From the NCBI RefSeq assembly GCF_000718135.1, contig NZ_JOEM01000013.1, forward strand, positions 248,001 to 312,000: a DNA stretch of 64,000 nt, read 5' to 3'. Positions 26,176-35,602 of the stretch are shown here, one piece after another. The position numbers and the translations under genes were made by a program. The notes beneath the pieces are model-generated. The model searched no databases. It saw only the letters and a list, made by a program, of their open reading frames with translations, and was not told the origin of the DNA. How positions within the stretch are numbered: position 1 is the first letter of the stretch; the number at the start of each line of letters is the position of its first letter. Source of the stretch: Streptomyces cyaneofuscatus. GTDB taxonomy: Bacteria; Actinomycetota; Actinomycetes; Streptomycetales; Streptomycetaceae.

Positions 26176-28710
26176 CTACTCGGTCTTGATCGCCGTCAGC
26201 ATGTTGAGCTTCGCGGCGCTGCGGGCGGGCCACAGCGAGGCGAGGACGCCCACCAGGCCGGCCAGGGCCAGGAAGATCGCCAGGCGGTCCCACGGGATGA
26301 CCAGGGCGTAGCCGGGGATGTCGGCGGCCAGGGTCCGGCCGATCGCCCAGCCGAGGAAGACACCGAGGCCGACCCCGATCACCGCGCCGAAGACCGAGAT
26401 GACGACGGCCTCCAGGCGGATCATGCGCTTGACCTTGGCCCGGTCGAGACCGATCGCCCGCAGCATGCCGATCTCCTGCTGGCGCTCGAACACCGACATC
26501 GCGAGGGTGTTGACGACCCCGAGGACGGCGATCAGCAGGGCCATGGCGAGCAGCCCGTACATGATGTTCAGCGCGGTGTTCACGAAGCCGCCGAACATGT
26601 CACGGATGTCCTGCCGGTCCATGACGCTCATCGCCGGGTTGTCGCCGAGCGCGTCCACGATGGACTGCTCGTTGGCCTGGCTCGCGCCGCCGTCCGTCTT
26701 GATCCAGATCTCGCGGATCTCGGGGCGGGAGGAGGCGCTGTGCCGGTCGGCGAGCTCCTTGGGGATCATGAAGGGCGAGAGGAACTCGTTCTCCTTGTAG
26801 AGCGCCCCGATCGTGACCTCGCCCTTCTTCTCGTCGTCGAACTGCACGGGAAGGGTGTCGCCGGTCTTCCAGCCGTTCGACTTCGCCGTCTTGGAGCCGA
26901 CGGCGACCTGGCCGTCCTTCAGCGTGGCGAGTGAACCGGAGACGGTGTCCAGGGCGAAGACCTTCTCCACGTCGCCCGGGGTGACGCCGGAGGCGGAGTG
27001 GTACTCCCCGTCCACCTGGAGGGACGAGGCCTGCTGCGGGGAGAGCGCGGAGACGCCGTCCGCCTTCGACAGGGCGGTGAGCGCCGACTTGTCGAGGGAG
27101 TCGCCACTGGCCATCGAGACCATGTAGTCGGCCTTGATGTTGTCCGTGGTCATCTTGTCGATGGCCTGGCCGAGGGTGACGCCGAGCACCGAGATGCCGG
27201 TGACCAGGGTCAGCCCGATCGCCAGGGCGGAGGCGGTGGCTCCGGTACGCCGGGGGTTGCGGACCGCGTTCTGCGAGGCCAGCTTCCCGGAGACACCGAA
27301 CAGCTTGCTGATCGCCGGCCGCACCAGGGCGATGACCGGGCGGGAGAGCAGCGGGATCAGGATGATGATCCCGATCAGGGCCAGGAACGCGCCGCCCGCG
27401 ACCAGGTACCGGCCGTTGGTCCCGCCGGTCGCCGCGCCGCCCACGATGCCCACGGCACCCAGCAGGGCGATGAAGCCGCCGATCGAGTTCCGTACGACCA
27501 GGGACTTGACCGAGGCGGTGGCGTGCACGCTGCTCATCGCGGCGACCGGGGCGATCTTCGCGGCCCGGCGGGCGGGCAGCCAGGCGGCCAGGATCGTGAT
27601 CACGATGCCGACGGCGAAGGCGGAGAGGACCGCGGTGGGCGAGACGATCAGCGGTCCCGCCGGGATCTTGCCGCCGAGGAGGCCCATCGCGGAGCGCAGA
27701 CCGGTGGCGAGGCCCAGGCCGAGGGCGAAGCCGATGACGGAGGCGAGCGCGCCGACGACGGCGGCCTCGATCAGCACCGAGCGCTTGACCTGGCGGCGCG
27801 TGGCACCGATGGCCCGCATCAGGGCCAGCTCACGGGTGCGCTGGGCGACCAGCATGGTGAAGGTGTTGGCGATGAGGAAGATGCCGACGAAGAGGGCGAT
27901 GCCCGCGAAGGCCAGCAGCATGGCGTTGAGGTTGCTGAGACCGGACTCGATCTGCTCGGCCTGCTCGTCCGCGAGGGCCTTGCCGGTCTGCGCGGTGGCT
28001 TCCTTCGGCAGCAGCGGCGTGATGGTGTCCAGCAGCTTCTTGTCGGAGGCGCCCGCGGCGGCGGTAACGGTGGCGTTCTGGAAGACGCCGGGCTTCAGGT
28101 AGAGCTTCTGGGCGGTGGCGGTGTCGAAGAGCACCAGGCTGCCGCCCGCATTGACCGCGCCGTCCTCGGTGGTGAAGACGCCGGAGAGGGTGTACTCCTT
28201 CACCGGGCCGTTGGTGGCGACCCGGACCGGGTCACCGACGCGGTACTTGCCCTTGGAGGCGGTGTCCTTGTCGAGGGCGATCTGGCCGTTCTTCACGGGG
28301 CCGCTGCCCTGGGTGAAGTCGTACGCGCCGTCCTTGCCGTCCTTGCCGGGGGCGAAGTTGGCGCCGGTGTTGGACCAGCCGTTGCCGATCAGCTTGCCGT
28401 CCGGGTCGGCGACCCCGGCGAAGCCGTTGACCCGGCCGGTGACGGCGGCGACGCCGTCCACCGCGCGGATCTTCTCCAGGGTGGCCTCGTCGAGGCCGGG
28501 GGTCTTCTCGTCGCGCCCGCCGGCGTAGGTCTCCACGGCGACGGCGACATCGTCGTAGCTCTTGGCGGACTGGTTGCGGAAGGCGTTGCCGAGGGTGTCG
28601 GTGAAGACGAGGGTGCCGGAGACGAACGCTACGCCGAGCATGACGGCGAGCACGGTCATCAGCAGCCTGGCCTTGTGCGCGAGCACATTGCGCAGGGCGG
28701 TACGGAACAT
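26176..28710 (-). CDS. ABC transporter permease, FtsX/MacB type with two FtsX domains
   Basis: This 844-residue membrane protein starts MFRTALRNVLAHKARLLMTVLAVMLGVAFVSGTLVF, the classic MacB-like first helix, followed by a large extracytoplasmic domain (about 45-270). A block of three helices (FtsX domain 1, about 285-400) comes next, then a central pair of helices, a second periplasmic-type domain (about 515-700) and a final FtsX domain (ALLIAVLGVVNTLAMSVFERQQEIGMLRAIGLDRAKV and following). It forms an exporter or mechanotransmission complex with the ATPase encoded 79 bp upstream. The substrate is unknown; antimicrobial peptides, lipids or lipoproteins are possible. Confidence 0.9.
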   Translation of the reverse strand: MFRTALRNVLAHKARLLMTVLAVMLGVAFVSGTLVFTDTLGNAFRNQSAKSYDDVAVAVETYAGGRDEKTPGLDEATLEKIRAVDGVAAVTGRVNGFAGVADPDGKLIGNGWSNTGANFAPGKDGKDGAYDFTQGSGPVKNGQIALDKDTASKGKYRVGDPVRVATNGPVKEYTLSGVFTTEDGAVNAGGSLVLFDTATAQKLYLKPGVFQNATVTAAAGASDKKLLDTITPLLPKEATAQTGKALADEQAEQIESGLSNLNAMLLAFAGIALFVGIFLIANTFTMLVAQRTRELALMRAIGATRRQVKRSVLIEAAVVGALASVIGFALGLGLATGLRSAMGLLGGKIPAGPLIVSPTAVLSAFAVGIVITILAAWLPARRAAKIAPVAAMSSVHATASVKSLVVRNSIGGFIALLGAVGIVGGAATGGTNGRYLVAGGAFLALIGIIILIPLLSRPVIALVRPAISKLFGVSGKLASQNAVRNPRRTGATASALAIGLTLVTGISVLGVTLGQAIDKMTTDNIKADYMVSMASGDSLDKSALTALSKADGVSALSPQQASSLQVDGEYHSASGVTPGDVEKVFALDTVSGSLATLKDGQVAVGSKTAKSNGWKTGDTLPVQFDDEKKGEVTIGALYKENEFLSPFMIPKELADRHSASSRPEIREIWIKTDGGASQANEQSIVDALGDNPAMSVMDRQDIRDMFGGFVNTALNIMYGLLAMALLIAVLGVVNTLAMSVFERQQEIGMLRAIGLDRAKVKRMIRLEAVVISVFGAVIGVGLGVFLGWAIGRTLAADIPGYALVIPWDRLAIFLALAGLVGVLASLWPARSAAKLNMLTAIKTE

Positions 28711-28789
28711 GTCTGTGTGTCCTGGGATGGGTTCCGGAAGGGGGACGTGGAGCGCGGGGGCGGGGCCGGGGTGCGGCGGCCCGCCCGGG

Positions 28790-29560
28790 TCAGCTCGTGC
28801 GGCCCTTCGCGTCGAACGCCTTCATCCGGTCGAGGACCCCGTCGGCGGTCGGGTGCATCATCTGGTCGACGACGGCGCCGTCCGCGAGGAAGATCACCCG
28901 GTCCGCGTAGGAGGCGGCCACCGGGTCGTGCGTCACCATCACCACGGTCTGGCCCAGCTCGCGCACCGAGTTGCGCAGGAAGCCCAGGACCTCGGCGCCG
29001 GAGCGGGAGTCGAGGTTTCCGGTCGGCTCGTCACCGAAGATGATGTCGGGCTGCGAGGCCAGGGCGCGGGCCACGGCGACACGCTGCTGCTGGCCGCCGG
29101 AGAGCTCGGTGGGCCGGTGCTTGAGCCGGTCCGAGAGCCCCACCATGTCGATGACCTTCTGGAGCCACGCGGCGTCGGGCTTCCGGCCCGCGATGTCCAT
29201 CGGCAGGGTGATGTTCTCCAGCGCGGTGAGCGTCGGCAGCAGGTTGAAGGCCTGGAAGATGAAGCCGATCTTGTCCCGGCGCAACTGGGTGAGCTGCTTG
29301 TCCTTCAGCGTGGACAGCTCGGTGTCGCCGATGCGCACCGAACCGCTGCTGAAGCTGTCGAGACCGGCCACGCAGTGCATCAGCGTCGACTTGCCGGAGC
29401 CCGAGGGGCCCATGATCGCGGTGAACTCGCCCTGCGGGAAGTCCACGGTCACCCGGTCCAGGGCGACGACCTGCGTCTCACCCTCGCCGTAGACCTTCGA
29501 CAGCTCCGTGGCGCGGGCAGCTACCGCGGTGGCGCGGTGAACGGTGGGAGTGGTGGTCAC
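28790..29560 (-). CDS. ABC transporter ATP-binding protein (MacB/LolD type)
   Basis: This 256-residue ATPase powers the adjacent FtsX-type permease. Walker A GPSGSGKST is at residues 51-59, the signature LSGGQQQR at 153-160 and Walker B IIFGDE at 173-178, followed by the D-loop SRSG and H-loop VTHD. The stretch KLGF-like IGFIFQAFNLLPTLTALENITLP is diagnostic for the MacB/LolD subfamily. The start is GTG 29560 with AGGAG about eight bases before it. The permease gene follows in the same operon. No regulator or two-component system adjoins. Confidence 0.93.
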   Translation of the reverse strand: MTTTPTVHRATAVAARATELSKVYGEGETQVVALDRVTVDFPQGEFTAIMGPSGSGKSTLMHCVAGLDSFSSGSVRIGDTELSTLKDKQLTQLRRDKIGFIFQAFNLLPTLTALENITLPMDIAGRKPDAAWLQKVIDMVGLSDRLKHRPTELSGGQQQRVAVARALASQPDIIFGDEPTGNLDSRSGAEVLGFLRNSVRELGQTVVMVTHDPVAASYADRVIFLADGAVVDQMMHPTADGVLDRMKAFDAKGRTS

Positions 29561-30113
29561 AGGGACGCTCCTGGTTCGGGTGATGCGGATGCATACGGGG
29601 GTGACGCGGCCCGCGCTGACGGCGCGGCCTTGGGGACTACTCCATCGTCACGTCCCGATCGCGCCGAGTCGTCACCCCCGATGCCCGTTCCCGTGGCCCT
29701 CTTGAGTCGCATCACAGGGGTGGAGCCGTCCTCCTCGGGTATGACACCGACCCTGAGGCTTCATCCGAGGGGCGGCCTCGTGACGCAGGGTGACGGCCCC
29801 TTCCCGGCGGCGCAGGCGCCCCCGCACCCGGAACGGGAGCCGCTCCCGACGCCCCGGATCCCGAGGGTGGCGCGCCCCCTGGCGAAGCATGGCGCGCACC
29901 TGGCGTATTGGGCCGTACGGGTGCGGCGACTTTCCGTCAATCCCGCAGGGGGTCCGGTCGGCCGGGATCCGGTGCGGGCGCGTGGTGAGGCCGCGCGAAA
30001 ATGCTGACGGTCCCTCAAGCGTTCAATAAAATAGGACAACATCGCGCCACTGTTCCGCTGATCGGGGGACGCCCCCGGATAGGGTCAGTTGCCAACGCGG
30101 AGCCGCGCGGCAC
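29561..30113. other. Gene-free region between ABC operon and bldA
   Basis: This 553-bp region carries divergent promoters for the ABC operon (minus) and bldA (plus). Nothing in 29600-30000 looks coding on either strand. Around 30020-30040 is a short AT-rich block (TTCAATAAAATAGGACAACAT) that stands out and may be promoter DNA. The bldA promoter is at 30058-30085. Confidence 0.6.
30058..30085 (+). promoter_or_regulatory. Probable bldA promoter
   Basis: CTGATC (30058-30063) and TAGGGT (30080-30085) are separated by 16 bp. They end 28 bases before the mature tRNA 5' end. The hexamers resemble -35 and -10 elements of housekeeping promoters. Confidence 0.55.
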
Positions 30114-30199
30114 GCCCGGATGGTGGAACGTAGACACGGCGAGCTTAAACCTCGCTGCCCCTCGGGGGCGTGCCGGTTCGAGTCCGGCTCCGGGCACCA
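30114..30199 (+). tRNA. bldA: tRNA-Leu (anticodon TAA), the bldA tRNA
   Basis: The acceptor stem GCCCGGA (30114-30120) pairs with TCCGGGC (30189-30195). The discriminator is A and the CCA end (30197-30199) is encoded. The anticodon stem GCGAG/CTCGC (30139-30143, 30151-30155) encloses the loop CTTAAAC with anticodon TAA at 30146-30148. The long variable arm (TGCCCCTCGGGGGCG) marks a class II leucine tRNA, and GGTTCGAGTCC is the T loop. It is the only tRNA reading UUA codons in Streptomyces. It is dispensable for growth but needed for aerial mycelium and antibiotic production. Two genes in this window have TTA codons (40695-40697 and 41632-41634). Confidence 0.98.
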
Positions 30200-30235
30200 C
30201 GCACAGTACGGAGCGTGACCCGGACGGTCCTCCCC

Positions 30236-30300
30236 GTAGCCCCCGGGTAGCCCCCGGTAGTCCCTGGGTAGCCCCTCGGCAGTGCCTGGGCAGCCCTGTG
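30236..30300. repeat. Degenerate 11-bp tandem repeat downstream of bldA
   Basis: Six imperfect units of the type GTAGCCCCCGG start at 30236, 30247, 30257, 30268, 30279 and 30290. Later units decay to GCAGTGCCTGG and GCAGCCCTGTG. The period is close to one DNA helical turn. It starts 37 bp after the tRNA 3' end and lies in the bldA-yccA spacer. Confidence 0.75.
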
Positions 30301-30447
30301 CGGCCGGATCCCTGGATCCTGCCCGCGCGGGCCGCGCCGTCACCTGCCGGCCACGGTGACAAAGATCCTCCTCCGGCACTGGGTGCTTCTTTTGCCTACC
30401 CATTACTCTTGTCGCAAGGCCGCGCAGTGTGGCCATGGAGGAGTGAG

Positions 30448-31332
30448 ATGAGGAGCAGCAACCCGGTCTTCTCGCGACGGGGGTTCAGCCGCGACAACGG
30501 CCACGCGGGCTTCAACGCGGCGCCGCAGGCCGGGGCCGCCACGACGGGCGCCAACCCGTTCGCGCAGGGCACCGCCGCAAACCCGTACGCCACCAACCCT
30601 TACGCCCAGCAGGGCACCCAGCCCGGCGCCCCGGCGCCCGCGCGCACCGACGCGATGACCATCGACGACGTGGTGACGCGTACGGCGATGACGCTCGGTC
30701 TGGTCGTCGTGGCCGCCGCCATCGCCTGGTGGGTCATGCCGGTCGACCAGGCGAACCTGGGCAGCGCCTACGGTGTCGCCATCGGTGCCGCGATCATCGG
30801 CTTCGTGCTGTCGCTGGTGAACTCGTTCAAGCGCCGGCCCTCGCCGGCGCTGATCCTTACCTACGCGGCGTTCGAGGGTGTCTTCCTCGGCATCGTCAGC
30901 AACATCGTCAGTGTCTACGTCGCTCCCGGCGCCGCGATGCAGGCGGTGCTCGGCACGATGGCGGTCTTCGCCGGTGTGCTGATCGCCTACCGCACCGGTC
31001 TGATCCGGGTCACGCGCCGTTTCTACGGCTTCGTGATGGCGGCCGCCATCGGCTTCATGCTGCTGATGATGGTCAACCTGCTGTTCGCCGTCTTCGGCGG
31101 CGGTGACGGCCTCGGCTTCCGCAGCGGCGCCCTCGGCATCATCTTCGGCATCGTGGCCATCGTGATCGGCGCGTGCATCCTCGCCCTCAACTTCAAGCAG
31201 GTCGAGGACGGCATCGCGTACGGCGCCCCGCGCGAGGAGGCATGGCTGGCCGCGTTCGGCCTCACCGTGACCCTGGTGTGGATCTACATCGAGATGCTGC
31301 GCCTGGTCGCCATCCTCAGCGGTGACGACTGA
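30448..31332 (+). CDS. Bax inhibitor-1 / YccA-family membrane protein
   Basis: This 294-residue protein has an Asn/Pro/Gln-rich cytoplasmic N-terminus (about 1-65) followed by seven transmembrane helices of the BI-1/YccA family. Family marks are VVAAAIAWWVMPV, SPALILTYAAFEGVFLGIVSNIV and, near the end, GAPREEAWLAAFGLTVTLVWIYIEMLRLVAIL. Members are putative ion-leak channels or protease modulators; the role in Streptomyces is not established. ATG 30448 has GGAGGAG five bases before it. A perfect terminator ends the gene. It lies downstream of bldA but has its own leader. Confidence 0.93.
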   Translation: MRSSNPVFSRRGFSRDNGHAGFNAAPQAGAATTGANPFAQGTAANPYATNPYAQQGTQPGAPAPARTDAMTIDDVVTRTAMTLGLVVVAAAIAWWVMPVDQANLGSAYGVAIGAAIIGFVLSLVNSFKRRPSPALILTYAAFEGVFLGIVSNIVSVYVAPGAAMQAVLGTMAVFAGVLIAYRTGLIRVTRRFYGFVMAAAIGFMLLMMVNLLFAVFGGGDGLGFRSGALGIIFGIVAIVIGACILALNFKQVEDGIAYGAPREEAWLAAFGLTVTLVWIYIEMLRLVAILSGDD

Positions 31333-31366
31333 CCGGTGACGTGCCGGTGAGCCGGCCAGCACCATC

Positions 31367-31407
31367 GGAAGGGCCCGCAGGCATGAAGCCTGCGGGCCCT
31401 TCCGTTT
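31367..31407 (+). terminator. Terminator of the YccA-family gene
   Basis: GGAAGGGCCCGCAGGC (31367-31382) pairs perfectly over 16 bp with 31388-31403 around the loop ATGAA, followed by GTTT. Confidence 0.9.
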
Positions 31408-31458
31408 AAGCGTCCGGCCGTTGGCGGCCGTGCGGGAGGGGCGCGTAGGGTCGTGCGC

Positions 31459-31776
31459 GTGCTCGATACGACGCCTCTGATCCTGGCCGTGGACCGATTC
31501 GCCGACCGGCTGCGTTCGGCCCCGCAGAGCCGCCTCCAGCGCGGTGCGGCCGCCGAGGGGCTGGCCGCCGCCCGCGAACTCGCCGTACGGGCGCAGCGCT
31601 TCGAGAGCCCCGGGACGGAGCCGCGGGTGCTGCCGGACGCCGGGGTGTTCGCCGTGGGCGACCAACTCGCCGTCGCGGGGCGTGATCTGGCCGTGGAACT
31701 GGTGACGGCCCCGCCCGGAGAGCTGGACGAGGCCGTGCGATACGTCGAGGAAGCGGCGGCGCGGGCTTTCGCCTAG
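31459..31776 (+). CDS. Hypothetical 105-residue protein
   Basis: I do not recognise this small soluble protein. It is Ala/Arg/Glu-rich with an all-helical first half (LAVDRFADRLRSAPQSRLQRGAAAEGLAAARELAVRAQRFE) and a small beta-rich middle (VLPDAGVFAVGDQLAVAGRDLAVEL). GTG 31459 is preferred to GTG 31453 because TAGGGT (31446-31451) lies seven bases before it, giving a leaderless mRNA. The codon bias and third-position GC are like those of the neighbours, which supports it being a real gene. It is convergent with the gene ending at 31811. Confidence 0.65.
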   Translation: MLDTTPLILAVDRFADRLRSAPQSRLQRGAAAEGLAAARELAVRAQRFESPGTEPRVLPDAGVFAVGDQLAVAGRDLAVELVTAPPGELDEAVRYVEEAAARAFA

Positions 31777-31810
31777 CGGCTTTCGCCTGGGCAGGCCCGC
31801 GCGGCAGGGG

Positions 31811-32698
31811 TCAGAACGAGGCGATGACGCGGTCCGCCAGGATGTAGACGTTGTCCTCACCGCAGGAGAAGGTCAGCGCGTAGGCGCCGGAGACGCCCGA
31901 GCCGCCCAGCAGCACCGGCTGCCGGCCTGCCCGCAGCGCGTCCGCGAGCCGCTCGGCCGTCTCCCGGTGGCCGGGGGTCATACAGAGCGTGGTGCCGTCG
32001 GCGAAGACGTACACATCGAGCGTGCCCAGCGGTCCCGGCCGCACATCGGTGAGCTCGGTGGCCAGGTCGGCCAGCTCCTCCAGGCGGCTCACGGTGCGCT
32101 CGTGGTCGGTGACCACCGGCGTCTGTACGGGGACGAAGTCCGGGTGCGAGGGGTGGCGGCGGCGGGCCGCGGCCAGCTCGGGGGAGTCCTCGGGGTGGTC
32201 CGCGATCTCCGGAAGGTCCATGAACTCACCGGCGAACTCACCGGCCTCGTGCTCCGCGAGCGTCCGCTCGCTCAGCTCCGCCAGCTCCTCCATCGCCTCG
32301 GCCGATTCCAGGTCCAGCGACTCCAGACCCGCGAAGTCGGCCTGGCGCGGAAGGTAGAACGGGGCGTCCTCACCGAGCACCGGCATCCCGCCCAGCAGGG
32401 AGGGGGCGTCCGCCGCGTCACGGGCCTCCTGGGCGGCCCAGAAGGCACGCGCCTCGGCCAGCTCACGCTCGCGCTCCTCGGCCAGCGCCTCGGCGACGGC
32501 CGCGCGTATCTCCTCGGGGGGAGTGGCGGCACTACGGCTCTGCGGTGGCACCGACGCACCAGGAGCGCGCCCCTCGGCCAGCTCCGTGCGCAGGCCCGCG
32601 ACCTGCTTGCGCAGCCCGTGAGCGGCATGCAGCGCGGCGGCGCCGACGGCCGTGGCAGCGGCGGTGGTCAGCAACAGGGCAAATGACATGGCGCTCAC
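31811..32698 (-). CDS. Hypothetical membrane-anchored coiled-coil protein
   Basis: This 295-residue protein has one N-terminal transmembrane helix (MSFALLLTTAAATAVGAAALHAAHGL), then a long acidic coiled-coil-like region rich in Ala, Glu and Arg (about 30-130), and a compact C-terminal domain. The C-terminal domain (LGTLDVYVFADGTTLCMTPGHRETAERLADALRAGRQPVLLGGSGVSGAYALTFSCGEDNVYILADRVI) has two Cys and looks folded. No known family is recognised; similar proteins seem Streptomyces-specific. GTG 32698 has GGGAG six bases upstream; TTG 32704 and ATG 32689 are alternatives. The function is unknown. Confidence 0.75.
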   Translation of the reverse strand: MSAMSFALLLTTAAATAVGAAALHAAHGLRKQVAGLRTELAEGRAPGASVPPQSRSAATPPEEIRAAVAEALAEERERELAEARAFWAAQEARDAADAPSLLGGMPVLGEDAPFYLPRQADFAGLESLDLESAEAMEELAELSERTLAEHEAGEFAGEFMDLPEIADHPEDSPELAAARRRHPSHPDFVPVQTPVVTDHERTVSRLEELADLATELTDVRPGPLGTLDVYVFADGTTLCMTPGHRETAERLADALRAGRQPVLLGGSGVSGAYALTFSCGEDNVYILADRVIASF

Positions 32699-32967
32699 TG
32701 ACAACTCCCGGTTTCAATCGATACCCCCGACTTCCTACATCAGCTTGGCCTGTACCCGTACCGGCTGTCAGTGCATTACGTCACGAAATGGACAGGTCTT
32801 TCGGTCCTAGGTTTATCCCTATATCTGCCGTGACCTGGGAAAACGACTCTCCCCCGGGACGCAGATCACATCCTGGGGGAGATTCGGTCACGGTCGGGGC
32901 TCGGTGCGATTCGGACACCCCATGGTGAGGGAAGCCCTGCGGGGCGTAAGGAAAGCCCTGGTAGGGC

Positions 32968-34188
32968 CTAGCTCAGGCGCTCGATCACCATCGCCATGCC
33001 CTGGCCGCCGCCCACGCACATCGTCTCCAGGCCCCACTGCTTGTCGTGGAACTGGAGGCTGTTGATCAGCGTGCCGGTGATGCGGGCGCCCGTCATGCCG
33101 AAGGGGTGGCCGACCGCGATCGCGCCGCCGTTGACGTTGACCTTCTCCAGCGGCAGGCCGAGGTCCCGGTAGGAGGGGATGACCTGGGCGGCGAACGCCT
33201 CGTTCAGCTCGGCGAGGTCGATGTCGCCGATGGTCAGGCCCGCCCGCTTCAGCGCCTGCTTGCTCGCCTCGACGGGGCCGTAGCCCATGATCTCGGGGGA
33301 GAGGCCGGAGACGCCGGTGGAGACGATCCGGGCCAGCGGGGTCAGGCCCAGCTCGCGCGCCTTGGTGTCGGACATGATCACCAGGGCGGCGGCGCCGTCG
33401 TTGAGCGGGCAGCAGTTGCCCGCGGTGACCAGGCCGTCGGGGCGGAAGACCGGCTTGAGGCCCTGCACGCCCTCCAGCGTGACGCCGGCGCGCGGGCCGT
33501 CGTCCTTGGAGACGACCGTGCCGTCGGGGGTGGTGACCGGGGTGATCTCCCGCTCCCAGAAGCCGTTCTTCAGGGCTTCCTCGGCGAGGTTCTGCGACCG
33601 TACGCCGAACTCGTCCATCTCCTGGCGGGTGACGCCCTTGGACCGGGCCAGGTTCTCCGCGGTCTGCCCCATCGAGATGTACGCGTCCGGGACGAGGCCG
33701 TCCTCACGCGGGTCGTGCCAGTCGGCACCGGACTCCTCGGCGCGGGCGGCGGTGCGGGCCTCGGCCTCGGCGAAGAGCGGGTTGTGCGTGTCCGGGAGGC
33801 TGTCGGAGTTGCCCTTGGTGAAGCGGGACACCATCTCGACGCCCGCCGAGATGAAGACGTCGCCCTCGCCCGCCTTGATCGCGTGCAGCGCCATCCGGCT
33901 GGTCTGGAGCGAGGAGGAGCAGTAGCGGGTGACCGTACAGCCGGGAAGGTGGTCCATCCCCATCTGTACGGCGATGATGCGACCCAGGTTGTTGCCCTGC
34001 TCGCCCCCGGGGAGGCCGCAGCCCAGCATCAGGTCGTCGATGTCCTTCGGGTCCAGCTCGGGGACCTTGGCCAGCGCGGTCTGGATGATCGTGGCGGTCA
34101 GGTCGTCCGCGCGCAGGTCCTTGAGGGACCCCTTGAAGGCGCGGCCGATCGGCGAACGGGCGGCAGAGACGATCACGGCTTCGGGCAT
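32968..34188 (-). CDS. Acetyl-CoA C-acetyltransferase (thiolase)
   Basis: This 406-residue enzyme is a thiolase that condenses two acetyl-CoA or cleaves 3-ketoacyl-CoA. Catalytic residues are visible: the nucleophile Cys in [10 protein letters not shown] (about residue 90), NEAFAAQ and [10 protein letters not shown] with the active His, and the second Cys in CVGGGQGMA at the C-terminus. It is full length. The direction, degradative or biosynthetic, cannot be told; no beta-oxidation genes adjoin. ATG 34188 is preferred, with a GGAG nine bases before it; GTG 34191 directly precedes it and is equally possible. Confidence 0.93.
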   Translation of the reverse strand: MPEAVIVSAARSPIGRAFKGSLKDLRADDLTATIIQTALAKVPELDPKDIDDLMLGCGLPGGEQGNNLGRIIAVQMGMDHLPGCTVTRYCSSSLQTSRMALHAIKAGEGDVFISAGVEMVSRFTKGNSDSLPDTHNPLFAEAEARTAARAEESGADWHDPREDGLVPDAYISMGQTAENLARSKGVTRQEMDEFGVRSQNLAEEALKNGFWEREITPVTTPDGTVVSKDDGPRAGVTLEGVQGLKPVFRPDGLVTAGNCCPLNDGAAALVIMSDTKARELGLTPLARIVSTGVSGLSPEIMGYGPVEASKQALKRAGLTIGDIDLAELNEAFAAQVIPSYRDLGLPLEKVNVNGGAIAVGHPFGMTGARITGTLINSLQFHDKQWGLETMCVGGGQGMAMVIERLS

Positions 34189-34353
34189 CACGCGGCTCCA
34201 TGAGGGCTGGAAAGCTGGGTGGACGGGCGGAACTCCCTTGGAAGCTACCCGGGCGTATGGCCCGGGTCACCCGGCAGGCCGTGTGATGAGCGACTCTTTT
34301 CTAAGCGCTTGCTCAGCCCTCTGCTGCCTGCCGGGTGCCCGGTCCGGAGAGCC

Positions 34354-35394
34354 CTACGTGTGCCCGTGCGCCGCGTCCGGGTGCGGATGGGGCGCCGCCG
34401 CCGGTTCCGTCTCCGTGGAGGCGGGCAGACGCCGCCTCCTGCGGTGCTTGAGGAGCGCCCAGGGAGCGCGCGCCCCCGTGACCTCCGTACCGGCCTCGCG
34501 GGCCGCCTGGGAGGCCGCCTTGGCCACCGGGAGGATGTCCTCGCGGCGCGAACCGTCCAGCCGGTCCGACTCCGGCCACAGGCCCAGCACCGCGCAGAGC
34601 GTCGGCAGCACCGCCATCGCCGCCGTCGCGTACCCCTCGGCGGAGGGGTGGTAGTTGTCCGGGCCGAACAGCTCGCGCGGGTTCGCCGCGAACTCCGGGC
34701 CCAGCAGGTCGCCCAGCGACACCGTGCGCCCGCCCTGCTCCACCGAGCCGATCGTCTGCGCCGCCGCCAGCTGCCTGCTCACCCGCCGGGCCAGCCACCG
34801 CAGCGGCTGGTACACCGGCTCGATCGTGCCCAGGTCCGGGCAGGTCCCCACGACCACCTCCGCCCCCGCCGTCCGCAGTCGGCGCACCGCCGTCGTCAGA
34901 CAGCGCACCGACTGGGTGGCGGGCATCCGGTGGGTGACGTCGTTCGCCCCGATCATGATCACGCAGACGTCCGGGGTACGGGCCGGGTCCGCGAGCAGCA
35001 GCGAGACCTGCCGCTCCAGATCGTCCGACCGGGCCCCCGGCAGGGCCACGTTCCGCAGGTCCACCGGCCGCTCGGACACCGCCGCAAGCCCCGAGGCGAG
35101 CAGCGCCCCCGGGGTCTGCCCGGCCCGCCGAACGCCCTGGCCCGCCGCCGTCGAATCCCCCAGCATCCCGAGCCGCAACGGATCGTTCGGGCCGGCGAAC
35201 GCCACCCCGTACCGCCCGTCCGCACTCGGCGGAACCGGCGCCGTACCGCCGCCCACCTGCCTCTTCGCGAGCTGGACCTCCGCCAGGAACACGCCGACGG
35301 CCGCCGCACCGATCAGTCCGATGCTGCCACCGCCGTAAGCCGCGCCCGCCGCGATCCGCCGTGCCACCCTTGCTCTCGACACAGTCCGGTCCAC
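34354..35394 (-). CDS. Membrane-anchored SGNH/GDSL hydrolase
   Basis: This 346-residue protein has an N-terminal signal anchor (RIAAGAAYGGGSIGLIGAAAVGVFLAEV) and an extracytoplasmic SGNH esterase domain. Block I is LGMLGDSTAAG with the nucleophile Ser, block III is MIGANDV, and block V is DNYHPSAEGY with catalytic Asp and His. The C-terminus is Arg/His/Pro-rich. It probably hydrolyses ester bonds in lipids or modified cell-wall sugars; the substrate is unknown. Its start is 208 bp from the divergent cystathionine beta-synthase gene, so the two share a promoter region. Confidence 0.9.
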   Translation of the reverse strand: MDRTVSRARVARRIAAGAAYGGGSIGLIGAAAVGVFLAEVQLAKRQVGGGTAPVPPSADGRYGVAFAGPNDPLRLGMLGDSTAAGQGVRRAGQTPGALLASGLAAVSERPVDLRNVALPGARSDDLERQVSLLLADPARTPDVCVIMIGANDVTHRMPATQSVRCLTTAVRRLRTAGAEVVVGTCPDLGTIEPVYQPLRWLARRVSRQLAAAQTIGSVEQGGRTVSLGDLLGPEFAANPRELFGPDNYHPSAEGYATAAMAVLPTLCAVLGLWPESDRLDGSRREDILPVAKAASQAAREAGTEVTGARAPWALLKHRRRRRLPASTETEPAAAPHPHPDAAHGHT

Positions 35395-35602
35395 CTCCTT
35401 CTCGCCGTACCGCCCGCCCTACATGTACCTACCTGCCCCGTGAAGTGCGCCGCCCAATCGCACCGCGCGTCTCCGGGCCCGTACGCTCCGTGTCCGACCT
35501 CGCTTTCCGGCCTCCCTTCCCGGGACGGAGCCCGTACGTACGCATCGTCCGGCCCGTACGCATACTCTGGGCCGGACCATCTCGGAGATCCCGGAGTACA
35601 CG

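Noticed and set aside
30114..30199. bldA tRNA considered as an integration site of a mobile element
   Set aside because: No integrase, excisionase or duplicated tRNA 3' end is visible within several kilobases.
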